The translations under genes and the position numbers were made by a program. This document shows, one piece after another, positions 1 to 8,400 of a stretch of DNA of 40,196 bases (positions within the stretch are counted from its first letter, which is position 1; every line of letters begins with the position of its first letter). The notes under the pieces are model-generated. The model saw only the letters and a list, made by a program, of their open reading frames with translations, had not been told where the DNA came from and did no database searches. The DNA is from Erythrobacter sp. (GTDB lineage: Bacteria; Pseudomonadota; Alphaproteobacteria; Sphingomonadales; Sphingomonadaceae), in NCBI GenBank assembly GCA_024642335.1, contig JAHEBH010000020.1, positions 1 through 40,196 on the forward strand, given 5' to 3'.

Positions 1-1
1 G

Positions 2-811
2 ATCAATGCCTATGACGAATACGGCATTCCCGGTTCTGCCAATGACGGGCGCTTCCAATATACCGGCCAGGCCTGGCTCGATGAAATCGGCATGTATTAT
101 TACAAGGCGCGTATCTACTCGCCTTCGCTGGGCCGCTTCCTGCAAACCGATCCGATTGGCTATGAGGATAATGTCAACCTCTATGCCTATGTCGCAAATG
201 ATCCGGTTAATTCGGTTGATCCTACCGGCATGTGCACCGGCAGTCGGATCGAAAACGATGATGGCACTTGTAAAAGCACGGGCGGATTTACGACCGGAAT
301 TGAAGGTGCCGCGCAGGGTATGCAAATTGCGGCGGCCAAAGCTCAAGAAGCGGCCAGTAAGGCGGCCAGCACAGCCAGCGATGCGTTGGGCAATACGCGA
401 GACATGTTAGGTCGCCTTCGAGGGAACTTAGGGCGTCAGCTTAGTGGAACCTTGGGCTGTGCTGCTCGAATGGACTGCTCTAAGGATGTTCGCGTCGGTA
501 GATGGATGTCGCAAGAGGAAGCGGATGCCATGGTTGAAACAGGATTGGTTCAAAGGCCCAGAAATGGCACTGACCAGTCGTATGTTACCTCTCCGGCCAA
601 TGCTGACGAGTTCAGGCGGCAAGCGCCGAAAGGAAGCGTGTTTGTAACGTATAGAGTCCGAGGGAGCAGTGTTTATTCGTCTTCGGGAGGCGGGCGCAGC
701 TACGTTTCAACAGGGCCAAATTCTCTACCGTCAAGATTCGATATAAGGAGAGGTCTCCCGGCCCATAATACCCCGAGAGCGAGGAACGTTTATATTTGGA
801 CATGGCCATGA
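2..811 (+). CDS. RHS-repeat protein, C-terminal part with polymorphic toxin tip (5' end outside window)
   Basis: The reading frame is open from the window edge, so the start lies to the left. The first ~75 residues form the RHS-associated core: [50 protein letters not shown] and the terminal DPTG, after which RHS proteins switch to a variable effector domain. An Ala/Gln-rich helical linker follows (about 300-410). The last ~105 residues (about 493-811) run from [16 protein letters not shown] through [12 protein letters not shown] to the GPNS/RRGLP region. This resembles the TreTu-type ADP-ribosyltransferase-fold toxins found at RHS tips. That toxin call is pattern recognition only; the RHS core is secure. 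The family delivers tip toxins into neighbouring bacteria by contact or a secretion system, and none of that machinery is visible here. The stop overlaps the next gene as ATGA. Confidence 0.85.
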   Translation: MNAYDEYGIPGSANDGRFQYTGQAWLDEIGMYYYKARIYSPSLGRFLQTDPIGYEDNVNLYAYVANDPVNSVDPTGMCTGSRIENDDGTCKSTGGFTTGIEGAAQGMQIAAAKAQEAASKAASTASDALGNTRDMLGRLRGNLGRQLSGTLGCAARMDCSKDVRVGRWMSQEEADAMVETGLVQRPRNGTDQSYVTSPANADEFRRQAPKGSVFVTYRVRGSSVYSSSGGGRSYVSTGPNSLPSRFDIRRGLPAHNTPRARNVYIWTWP

Positions 812-1104
812 GTGAATTAGAAAAATGGTATCGGGAGAACCACCTGCGGGCTGAAGAGCGTGGGTTGAAACTGTCGTTGTCTCCACAAAATCCCCCCGGA
901 TATGTCGATGGGGAATGTGGCCGCTACATGTTCCGATTCATCGACAGAGGCAGACTCGCGCCAGATATCGAGATTATGGATGTGGAGTCCGGTGAAACCG
1001 TCGAGCACAACTTGGTCATGCCAGATGCTAAGCAACATTCGATTTTCGACGCCGCTATAGACTTTATTTCTGAGTTGGCGAGGCGGAGCCAGTCCATTCA
1101 TTGA
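808..1104 (+). CDS. Candidate immunity protein for the RHS tip toxin
   Basis: This gene encodes a small soluble acidic protein of 98 aa with no signal peptide or membrane segment. The chosen ATG (808) overlaps the TGA of the toxin gene as ATGA. In-frame ATG 802 and TTG 796 are alternative starts. I do not recognise the family. The immunity role is inferred only from its size and from the coupled position directly after a polymorphic toxin tip, where cognate immunity genes normally sit. A cytoplasmic location fits a toxin that acts in the cytosol, such as an ADP-ribosyltransferase. The other possibility is an unrelated small cytosolic protein. Confidence 0.6.
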   Translation: MSELEKWYRENHLRAEERGLKLSLSPQNPPGYVDGECGRYMFRFIDRGRLAPDIEIMDVESGETVEHNLVMPDAKQHSIFDAAIDFISELARRSQSIH

Positions 1105-1151
1105 ACGGCGCGGCTTCATCACCGGATCGGGTCTCGCAATTTGGTGAGGGA

Positions 1152-1226
1152 ATTCCGGAAACAGTATACTAAATAGAATTCGACGCTGGCTCTATGGCTA
1201 ATAATTAAGTATACTGTCCCCGGAAT
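1152..1226. repeat. 75-nt palindromic repeat element
   Basis: The two 19-nt arms, ATTCCGGAAACAGTATACT (1152-1170) and AGTATACTGTCCCCGGAAT (1208-1226), are inverted copies matching at 17 of 19 positions. They flank about 37 nt of AT-rich spacer. The 'GGGGACAGTATACTTAATT' sequence type recurs around REP-associated tyrosine transposases in many Proteobacteria; that association is from memory. The right arm ends 3 bp before homology to the RHS core begins (1230), so the element marks the truncation point of the second RHS fragment. Its in-frame TAA (1206-1208) closes that frame upstream. Confidence 0.75.
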
Positions 1227-1229
1227 GTC

Positions 1230-1853
1230 CCGATTGGCTATGAGGATAATGTCAATCTCTATGCTTATGTCGGGAATGATCCGGCCAACATGATCGATCC
1301 ATGGGGAACACGTGATCGCTACAATTGGTCAGATGGATCGGTAACAATCGTTCAGGCATACCAAATTGATGCTAGCGCTCCACCACCCCAGTCAGCAGAT
1401 ACAATATCTCGGGTTTCGCAAGAATTGCTAAGTGGGACAGCGACAGATGGTACAAACGTAACGGTGGTTTTTGTGAATGAAGGAGCCTATGAGGCAGATC
1501 CGGTGACCTATCGGGTCGATCCAACACTTGACGACACAAACCCCAATAATGATAATTCGAACTATGCTACGCGGGATCACATTGTATCTTTGGCACCAAA
1601 TTCCACACCGGAGACTGTCGCCCATGAGGGAGGGCATGTACTCGTAGGGGGCGCGCGCAACGACTATTATGATCCTAAATTTGATGACAGTGGAAACAAA
1701 ATCGGGACGGAGGCTAGACCAGGCCATGAAAATACCTTGATGGGAGACCTTGGCGGATCAACAAATAGCCAACAGGTCGACGACTTTCTTGGAGCTCGGG
1801 CTGACAGAACGTTTGATTGTGAATTAGCTACTTTTAGTTGTACAAGAAGATAA
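1230..1853 (+). CDS. Orphan RHS tip fragment with zincin-like (HEGGH) effector domain
   Basis: This fragment starts abruptly in the RHS core ([18 protein letters not shown], then DPWG). Its first 26 nt are identical to 152-177 of the neighbouring RHS gene. It then continues with a different tip of about 185 aa. Within that tip, AHEGGHVLVGG (codons near 1620-1650) gives an HExxH zinc-protease signature, and GHENTLMGD about 30 residues later could supply a third ligand. It may therefore be a metallopeptidase effector domain. No start codon or ribosome binding site is seen at the RHS junction; ATG 1290 is the first internal start. The fragment is probably a displaced, silent tip that is expressed only after recombination into the full RHS gene, or a remnant. 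The tip itself contains no frameshift or internal stop. Confidence 0.6.
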   Translation, partial: PIGYEDNVNLYAYVGNDPANMIDPWGTRDRYNWSDGSVTIVQAYQIDASAPPPQSADTISRVSQELLSGTATDGTNVTVVFVNEGAYEADPVTYRVDPTLDDTNPNNDNSNYATRDHIVSLAPNSTPETVAHEGGHVLVGGARNDYYDPKFDDSGNKIGTEARPGHENTLMGDLGGSTNSQQVDDFLGARADRTFDCELATFSCTRR

Positions 1854-2314
1854 TGATTCTCGGCCCGTTAACCTTAGCCGCGTCTGTAATTGCAGGCCAA
1901 ACAAGTACGCCCATTGTGCAATGCGAGGTGCAGCTGAGAGCTTGGTGCATTAATCAATCCTCAGCGGCACTATCAATGTTCGAAGATGGCTCCACTAGGA
2001 TCTGGGTGCTAGAACTTCCCTACTTACGAAGGCCTTTGCGCGTTCTGGAAGAAACACGGTGCGCGAACCGCGCGTTGGGAACAGCTGCTAAGAGAAGAAC
2101 TGTTCGAGTTCGTGGTGAGAGCGCAAATGTTGTGTACGAGATTGATGTCGTTTGGCCTGCAGAGAATGAATGTCATTTGCGGGTGGAGGTGCCTGGAAGC
2201 GAAGCCGGTCCGTTTGATGAAGCGCTATCAGCAGCCAACTCTCTCATTAGAATCTGCATAGATCCCTCGTGCGTTGGGCCCTCTCTTGGACAGTTGAGTG
2301 TGTTGCCAGAATAA
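1853..2314 (+). CDS. Candidate exported immunity protein for the zincin tip
   Basis: The predicted protein has 153 aa. Its ATG overlaps the TAA of the zincin tip (TAATG). An upstream in-frame TTG (1838) would add MYKKI and give a better-charged signal peptide. With either start, the N-terminus (ILGPLTLAASVIAG) is hydrophobic and reads as a signal sequence. The mature part has five cysteines (CEVQL, WCIN, RCAN, ECHL, RICIDPSC), which suggests disulfides and a periplasmic location. I know no family for it. Immunity is inferred from its coupled position. If so, the zincin effector would act in the periplasm or envelope, in contrast to the first toxin-immunity pair. Confidence 0.5.
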   Translation: MILGPLTLAASVIAGQTSTPIVQCEVQLRAWCINQSSAALSMFEDGSTRIWVLELPYLRRPLRVLEETRCANRALGTAAKRRTVRVRGESANVVYEIDVVWPAENECHLRVEVPGSEAGPFDEALSAANSLIRICIDPSCVGPSLGQLSVLPE

Positions 2315-2664
2315 ACGAAACACCGGATTACGGGATTACGGTGACAGTGCACTTAATGTCCCACAGGTGAATTAGCGCCGAAGCTCTTTCCTACACGCGA
2401 AACAGCCTCCAATTCCTGCAACATGGCCCTTCGCTCGTCCTCCTGCGTTTCCTCTCCGCACGACAAGTCATCTCGTCGGCCAAGCAAGGTTTTTGCCTTT
2501 GGACAGTGTTAAATGTGTAAAGTCGCGGGGGTCACCGCCGCCGCAAGGATGCCCCGGCATAGGGATCGTAATTCGCCGGTGGCGGTGGTTCGGGGATAGG
2601 CTCGTAGACCGGTGGCGCGGGCAACGGCTCCTCCGATCGTACGGCACCCGTCAGTTCCTGGGGG

Positions 2665-2687
2665 TTCCGGGGACAGTATACTTAATT
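2665..2687. repeat. 23-nt inverted copy of 1203-1225
   Basis: Positions 2665-2687 (beginning TTCCGGGGACAGTATACTTA) are the exact reverse complement of 1203-1225. The two copies enclose the orphan zincin tip and its partner gene, about 1.4 kb. They could be the ends of a mobile or recombinogenic unit, or two independent copies of a dispersed palindromic repeat. Confidence 0.75.
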
Positions 2688-2761
2688 GCGGTCCCCTGAT
2701 TACGGTAACACTTTACTAAATCCCCAAATAGGAACATCTTCTTCCGCCTCACTGTGCTAGC

Positions 2762-2785
2762 GGGGACACGGAATACCGTGTCCCC
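2762..2785. repeat. Perfect 10-bp hairpin (GGGGACACGG-AATA-CCGTGTCCCC)
   Basis: The two 10-nt arms are perfectly complementary around a 4-nt AATA loop. No T-tract follows, so it is not a canonical intrinsic terminator. The GGGGACA core recalls the arms at 1208-1226 and 2665-2687, which suggests membership of the same class of dispersed palindromes. Confidence 0.6.
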
Positions 2786-3153
2786 GTGTGAGAAGGGTGC
2801 CCGCCGAAGCGCCGCTCACAATCCCCTTTCCTACACCCCCAACACCACCGCATGGCAACACCCTCTCCGCTCAAAACGGGGGCCATCCGGTGTATCGCCA
2901 ACCCCATTACGGGGAGGGAGGCTTTTCTTCCTTTGGACCGTGTTAAATGTGTAAAATCCAAGCTTGCCAACAACGCTTCAAATCAGGCTGGGGATCGCGC
3001 CTCAAAAGCCTCCCGCCACCGCGCATTCACCGCGTCTGCCTGTTTCAAGATCCTCGGGCGCAAGCCAAGCGCTTCTCGCCCGACCATGAATTTGCCGCTG
3101 AAGAGCTGGAGGAAGATTTGTCTGAAGACTGACCGGACCGCAGAAGAGGGCAG

Positions 3154-3228
3154 TGGTGCCCAGGGGCGGAGTCGAACCACCGACACGACGATTTTCAGTC
3201 GTCTGCTCTACCACTGAGCTACCCGGGC
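3154..3228 (-). tRNA. tRNA-Phe (GAA)
   Basis: Read on the minus strand, the gene folds into a full cloverleaf. The acceptor stem GCCCGGG pairs with CCTGGGC with one G-U pair. The D arm is GCTC/GAGC. The anticodon stem GACGA/TCGTC encloses loop CTGAAAA, giving anticodon GAA. The T arm is GGTGG/CCGCC with loop TTCGACT. The discriminator is A, and CCA is encoded (3154-3156). Its 3' end faces the RHS accessory region. It lies downstream of yacG on the same strand. Confidence 0.95.
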
Positions 3229-3316
3229 ATCGCTGCGGCGGCGATCCCCGAAAGGGACCGGCGAGCGGTTGGAAGCGGCCCTATGGCGAAGCCTCCGCCG
3301 CTTGGCAAGGCTCTTT

Positions 3317-3481
3317 TCAATCTTCCGGCGCGATATCTTCGGGATTCACCCGCTCGCCGGGGACGGCATAGTCATCGTTGAACCAGCGCGCGAGGTCGCG
3401 GTCGCGGCAGCGGCTGGAACAGAAGGGCGCGAATTCCTCCACGCGAGCCTTGCGGCATATGGGGCAGCGTTTGGTACTCAT
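3317..3481 (-). CDS. yacG: DNA gyrase inhibitor / zinc-binding protein YacG
   Basis: The protein is very small (54 aa) and acidic, and begins MSTKRCPICRK. The four zinc-ligand cysteines of the family are present as CPIC and, 15-20 residues on, CSSRC, followed by the typical DLARWFNDDYAVPG. The E. coli homologue binds zinc and inhibits DNA gyrase. The start ATG overlaps the stop of the upstream RNase-like gene as ATGA, so the annotated frame begins there and not at the longer upstream in-frame start. It is the last protein gene of the infA-maf-rng-yacG series. Confidence 0.92.
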   Translation of the reverse strand: MSTKRCPICRKARVEEFAPFCSSRCRDRDLARWFNDDYAVPGERVNPEDIAPED

Positions 3482-4437
3482 GAGGCCACCGCCTGCGCGA
3501 ATCCCGCTTCGAGGGCAAGGGTGGGGTTGGCCTGTGTCCGCAACTGGCGGCCGGTGCGGCGGGCAAGCTGGGTGAGGCAATCCTCGCCCAGTGCGGCGAG
3601 AACTGCGGGGTGGGTAGTGAGCAGCAGTACCCCCGGCTCTGCGACCTGCTCGGCCTTGCGCAGGAGGAACCGTGCGGCGGCGGCGCTGCGCTGGAAGCGC
3701 GTGCGGTGAAGCAGCGAGGGCCCTTCCATGCGCGCCACCAGCTGCACGAAGCCGAAGCCGTTGATCGCGGTGCGCTCATGGTCCCAGTCGGCGAGCGCGA
3801 CGCCCAGCGCGCCATCCAGGGCCTTGCGGTCATCCCTGGCCTGCAGCGTGGGGAAGTCGATGCCGATCACCCCGCCAAGGCCGAAACGCATGATCGTGCG
3901 CGCCAGCGGTTCCACCGCGGCCAGCGCGAGATCGCGCGGGGGCAGCACACCGTCGATATCGACCACCACCATCGCGGGCGTGGGGCTGAAATGGAGCGAT
4001 CCGCCCGAGAAATCGACTGTGCCGGTCCAGCATTCGTCCAGCACTTCTTCCCATAAATCAGCAGGGAAGCGGCGCACGACCTTGCCGCCGAGCCGCTCTT
4101 CCAGTGTCGGCGCCGGGCGAAGGGCGGCATCGGTGGGGCGCGCATGGGCGGGCTTGCGGCGCATCGCCTCTCCCACGGCGCCGCGCATGATCTCGAAGCG
4201 CATGTGCGATCCTTCGGCGGCATCGCGCGGCAAGCGGTCCACCAGCGCTTCCTCGCCGCCTGCAAAGCTTGCGCGCCCACGCGGAGAGCCCTTGCGTCTC
4301 GCAACCAGCACGCCTTCCAGCACGGCGCCCGCCGTCAGCTCTCCCGGCCATTGCACCCGCGCGGCGAGCGCATGGCCGTTCTCGACCAGCAGCGCACGCT
4401 CCTCGCCGATCCCTTCCTCGATGAGCCACTCAGCCAA
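3478..4437 (-). CDS. Short ribonuclease E/G-family protein
   Basis: The 319-aa protein matches the catalytic part of RNase E/G. MVVVDIDGV and GVIGIDFPTL hold the two metal-binding aspartates of the family, and ERTAINGFGFVQLVAR is the conserved stretch that follows. It is much shorter than RNase E (over 900 aa) or RNase G (about 490 aa). It ends before the CPxC zinc-link and small domain that form tetramers, and the N-terminal S1 region looks reduced. Short versions between maf and yacG are usual in Sphingomonadales. Whether it cleaves RNA is unknown. It overlaps maf by 8 bp and yacG by 4 bp, so it is probably translated with them. Confidence 0.8.
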   Translation of the reverse strand: MAEWLIEEGIGEERALLVENGHALAARVQWPGELTAGAVLEGVLVARRKGSPRGRASFAGGEEALVDRLPRDAAEGSHMRFEIMRGAVGEAMRRKPAHARPTDAALRPAPTLEERLGGKVVRRFPADLWEEVLDECWTGTVDFSGGSLHFSPTPAMVVVDIDGVLPPRDLALAAVEPLARTIMRFGLGGVIGIDFPTLQARDDRKALDGALGVALADWDHERTAINGFGFVQLVARMEGPSLLHRTRFQRSAAAARFLLRKAEQVAEPGVLLLTTHPAVLAALGEDCLTQLARRTGRQLRTQANPTLALEAGFAQAVAS

Positions 4438-5005
4438 TGTCGAAGCCTGCCGATTTGAGCAGTGCGCGCGTTTCGAACAGGGGCATGCCGACCACGCCCG
4501 AATGGCTGCCCTGGATCCATGCGATCAGGCCTTCGGCGCGGCCCTGTATGGCATAGCCGCCGGCCTTGCCGTGCCATTCGCCGCTGGCGATGTAGGCGTC
4601 GATTTCTTGTTCCGAGAGGCGTTTGAAGCGCACCTGTGTCTCGTTCAGTCGCTCTTGGGTTCTGCCGTCCGGCGCGCGCAGGGCGATGGCGGAGAGCACG
4701 CGGTGGCGACGGCCAGAAAGGAGCTGCAGGCACGCGCGCGCTGTCGCTTCGTCTTCGGCTTTGGGCAGGATGCGCCGTCCACAAGCAACCACCGTGTCGC
4801 CTGCCAGCACGAAAGCATCATCACCGCCTGCCGCCTCGGCCTTCTCGCGCGCCATGCGGGTGGCGTAGGCGCGGGGCTGCTCTCCCTTGAGCGGCGTCTC
4901 GTCGATATCGGCGGGAACGATGCGCGCAGGCTCAAGCCCCAACCGCGCGAGCAATTCGCGCCGCCTTGGGCTGGCAGAAGCGAGAATGAGACTGGGCGTG
5001 CTCAC
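4430..5005 (-). CDS. maf: Maf-like nucleoside triphosphate pyrophosphatase
   Basis: The 191-aa length is normal for Maf/YhdE. The signature LILASASPRRRELL sits at the N-terminus. AGDTVV near residue 70 contains the catalytic aspartate, and KAGGYAIQG and SHSGVVGMPL are the conserved C-terminal blocks. Family members hydrolyse dTTP/UTP or modified nucleotides to monophosphates as house-cleaning enzymes. It lies 10 bp downstream of infA and overlaps the RNase-like gene by 8 bp, which implies one transcript. Confidence 0.92.
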   Translation of the reverse strand: MSTPSLILASASPRRRELLARLGLEPARIVPADIDETPLKGEQPRAYATRMAREKAEAAGGDDAFVLAGDTVVACGRRILPKAEDEATARACLQLLSGRRHRVLSAIALRAPDGRTQERLNETQVRFKRLSEQEIDAYIASGEWHGKAGGYAIQGRAEGLIAWIQGSHSGVVGMPLFETRALLKSAGFDIG

Positions 5006-5015
5006 GCCCGTAATC

Positions 5016-5261
5016 TTACTGTGGCCCCGGGCCGCCGCGTCCCGGCATGAAGCGATAGGTGATGCGGGCCTTGGTCAGGTCGTATGGCGTAAGTTCGCAC
5101 AGCACTTCGTCCCCCACCAGCACGCGGATGCGGTTCTTGCGCATGCGTCCGGCGGTGTGGCCGAGCACTTCGTGGCCGTTTTCGAGTTCTACCCGGAACA
5201 TCGCGTTCGGCAGCAGCTCCACCACCTTGCCGCGCATTTCGAGGAGTTCTTCTTTGGCCAT
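5016..5261 (-). CDS. infA: Translation initiation factor IF-1
   Basis: The 81-aa protein is a single S1/OB-fold: [19 protein letters not shown], then [20 protein letters not shown] and the core ending in ARITYRF. IF-1 binds the ribosomal A site during initiation. The short [10 protein letters not shown] tail is a small C-terminal extension beyond the usual 72-residue core. The start was set at MAKEE because of family conservation; the frame stays open further upstream. It heads the infA-maf-rng-yacG group, and its promoter would lie in the 231-bp divergent gap to the TonB receptor. Confidence 0.97.
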   Translation of the reverse strand: MAKEELLEMRGKVVELLPNAMFRVELENGHEVLGHTAGRMRKNRIRVLVGDEVLCELTPYDLTKARITYRFMPGRGGPGPQ

Positions 5262-5492
5262 TAAATCAAGGTTCCGTCTGCAATTTGGCTCATGGCGGCG
5301 CGCCATAGCCGTGGGCGGGAGAAAAGGGAAGTCTCAACGAAAATACCGACGATTCCGAGCATCGCGCGACGGCTGCGACAGCTGCGATACATATGCGACA
5401 ATTTAATACCCCGAGGCCGCTTGTTTGTTGGCGCTGTCAAGCACATAGGCCGCGTTCAGGGACGATGGTCAGGATCATTTTGGAGTAAGCAT

Positions 5493-8400
5493 TTGCGTCT
5501 CAACTCTTCTGCCAGTCTGGCGGCGATTGCGACCGGCCTGCTTGCGAGCACGACCGCGCACGCCCAGCAAGCGCCTTCTCCGCAGCAAACGCCAGAAGAG
5601 CAGCAGCCCGAAGCTGCTGCTCCGGCTGCAAATATCAATGCCGATACGATCATGGTGCTGGGTGCTTCCCTGGCCAAGCGGGTCGATACCGAGCAGCCGC
5701 CGATACTGGAACTGGATGAAGAGGACATTGCTGCCTATGGCGTCGGCTCGATCGCCGAATTGCTGCAGGCGCTCGGGCCGCAGATCGCCAGCGCGCGCGG
5801 ACGCGGCGGCAGCCAGCCGGTCATCCTGGTCAATGGCGAACGCATCGGTTCCTTCAGGGAAATCCGCAGGTATCCGCCGGAAGCAATCGAGAAATTTGAA
5901 ATCTTCCCGGAGGAAGTGGCGCTGCAATATGGCTATTCCGCCGATCAGCGCGTGGTCAACATCATCCTCAAGGACAATTTCTCCAGCCGCGAACTGGAAG
6001 CCCAATATGGCCAGCCGTTCGATGGCGGTTTTTCCACGCAGGAAGTTGAAGCGACCTTCCTGCAGGTCAATGGCCCGTCCCGCATCAACGTCAATCTGGG
6101 ATGGAACAATTCCACCACGTTGACCGAGGCCGAACGAGGCATCATCCAGAGCGGCAATGTGCCCGATCTGGCCACCGATCCGGACCCTGCGGAATATCGC
6201 AGCCTGCGCAGCGACGGCGCCGGGCTCGAAGCTACGGTCAATTGGAGCACGCGCGTCGGCCAGGGCAAGACGCTGAGCCTGAATGCGACCTATGAGCGCG
6301 ATGACAGCTTGCGGTTGCAGGGCATCGACACGGTCCTGTTGACCGCCCCCAATGGCAACAGCCTGTTGCGCAGTTTCAACGAAGAAAACCCCCTGACGAT
6401 CGATTCCCGCACGCAGAACTATTCCGGCGCGGCCTCGATGAATATCGGATTGGGCGGTTGGGAGCTGTCAACCACGGCAGACACCACCCATTCCACCAGC
6501 AACAGCACAATCCGGCGCCTTGCCGATACCAGTGGCCTTGTCGCCGATGCTGCCGCAGGAATCCTGCCGATCGATGCTGACCTGCCCCCGATCACCAATT
6601 CCGGCTTTGACACCTCGAGCAGCGAAACGAATACACTATCGTCGCTGGCGACCATGCGCGGCAATCCGATCGTGCTGCCGGCGGGCGATGTCAGCATGAC
6701 CTTCAACGCGGGCTACAACTGGAACCGGATCGAGAGCGAGGACACGCGCAACCTCGTCAACGGGCCGACAATCCTGAAGCGCGGCGATCTCAACGCGGGT
6801 GTCAATCTGGGTATTCCGCTCACCAGCAGCTATGACGATGTGCTGGGCGCGGTGGGCGATATCAGCCTGAATGCAAACCTAGGTGTTCGCGAACTTTCCG
6901 ATTTCGGTTCCTTGGTGGACTGGTCCGTAGGCATGACTTGGGGAATGGGCGAATATGTCACGCTCACCCTGACCCATTTCGATCGCGATGCAGCACCGTC
7001 ACTGGGGCAATTGGGCAATCCCGAACTGGTGACCTACAATGTCCCCATTTTCGATATCGCCAATAACGAGACCGTGCTGGCTACGGTCATCTCGGGCGGC
7101 AACCCCTTCCTTCCTGCCCAGAACCAGAGCGATTGGCGGGCGAGTGCTTCCTACAACCCGCCCTTCCTGGAGAATTCGACCTTCTCGATCGAATATATCC
7201 GCAACACGTCTACCGATGTGGCGCAAAGTTTCCCGACGTTGACCCCGGCTATCGAAGCGGCATTTCCCGACCGAATTACGCGAGACAGCAGTGGTACGTT
7301 GACCCAGGTTGACCAGCGACCGGTGACCTATGCCGAACAGAATCTCGAACGGCTGCAGTTCAATTTCAACCTTTCCGGCGAGATTGGCGGCCGCACCAAT
7401 GAAGATGAGGATGAGCAGGCCGCCCCCCCCAATGCGGCCGCCAATGGCTCGCCCGTTGCGATGGCGGGGGGCTCCATGGCCGCAGCGCCCGGGGCTTCGG
7501 GTGGTGCCGTCATTGTCGGTGGTGTCCCGGGGGGCTTCAGTGGAGGCCAGGGTGCAGGCGGTGCCGGTTTCGTTCAGATGCGCCAGACCATCTGCGCGGC
7601 TGAACCCGATGTCCTGCAGGCGCAACTCAACGCAATACTGTCCGGCGAACAGGTCGAAGGTCTGGCAATCCCACCGCAGATGCTGCAGCGCCTCGCCGGC
7701 GAGGATGGCGTGATCAGCGAAGAGGAACTGGGGACGATCCGCAGCCGAATGTGCAGTGGCGATGGCCCCGCAGGTCCAGGTGGGGCAGGCGGCTTCGGCA
7801 TTGCCGGAGGAACTGGAGGTTTCGTCCTTCCCGGCGGCTTCGGTGGTCAGGGTGGCCCTGGCGGTGCGGGCGCTGGCGTCGCATTCCAGGGCGACCCTAT
7901 TCGCCTGGAGCGCGCACGCACAACCTTCTGTGCCGCCGATCCGGTTGTGATGCGTGACCAGTTCAACCGCGTGCTGGCGGCCTTTGCTGCGGGCGAAACG
8001 ATCACCGCTGACGAGAGCGGGGAGGAAATCACCATTCCGCCCGAAATCCTCCAGCAGATCGGCGGTGAGGACAATTTCATCGACGAGGCGGAATTTACAC
8101 AGATTCGCACCAATATCTGCGATCCGGAAGCTGCAGCGGCTGCTGCCGCAGGACTTGCAGGCGGTGCACCCGACGCCGATGGCAACGCGCCAGCGGGTCA
8201 GGGTGCTCCTGCTGCTCCACAGTCCGAACGACCAAGCGGATTTGTCTCCCGCGGTGGCGGGCAGACCACCACATTTGGCAGACCGGGTGGCCCTGGTGGA
8301 CCGGGCGGTCCCGGCGGTGGAGGTTTCCGTGGCCCGGGCGGTGGCGGCGGTCCGCCGGTTGCCCTGATCATGGGCGGTGCCGGTGGACAGGGTAACCCCG

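Larger units (their letters stand above)
2315..3150. repeat. Gene-free stretch packed with degenerate dispersed repeats
   Basis: No open frame here has coding character or a ribosome binding site. Several repeat families are visible. One is GATTACGGTGACAGTGCACT (2334-2353) with a degenerate partner starting at 2698. Another is a TTTGGACxGTGTTAAATGTG unit near 2499-2518 with a second copy near 2933-2952. The block 2665-2687 is an exact inverted copy of 1203-1225. A perfect hairpin lies at 2762-2785. Such mixtures accumulate at recombination-prone tips of RHS loci and around transposase-derived elements, but no transposase gene is present. Confidence 0.6.

Noticed and set aside
1230-1853. Reading the orphan tip as a complete independent gene with its own start
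   Set aside because: The RHS-core homology begins mid-motif at the repeat junction and no ribosome binding site precedes ATG 1290. It was kept only as a displaced fragment.
2493-3217. Small open frames on both strands in the repeat-rich gap before tRNA-Phe
   Set aside because: None shows a family motif, a ribosome binding site or consistent coding character, and they run through the repeats and into the tRNA gene. A small gene ending FAAEELEEDLSED near 3132 cannot be excluded but has no support.
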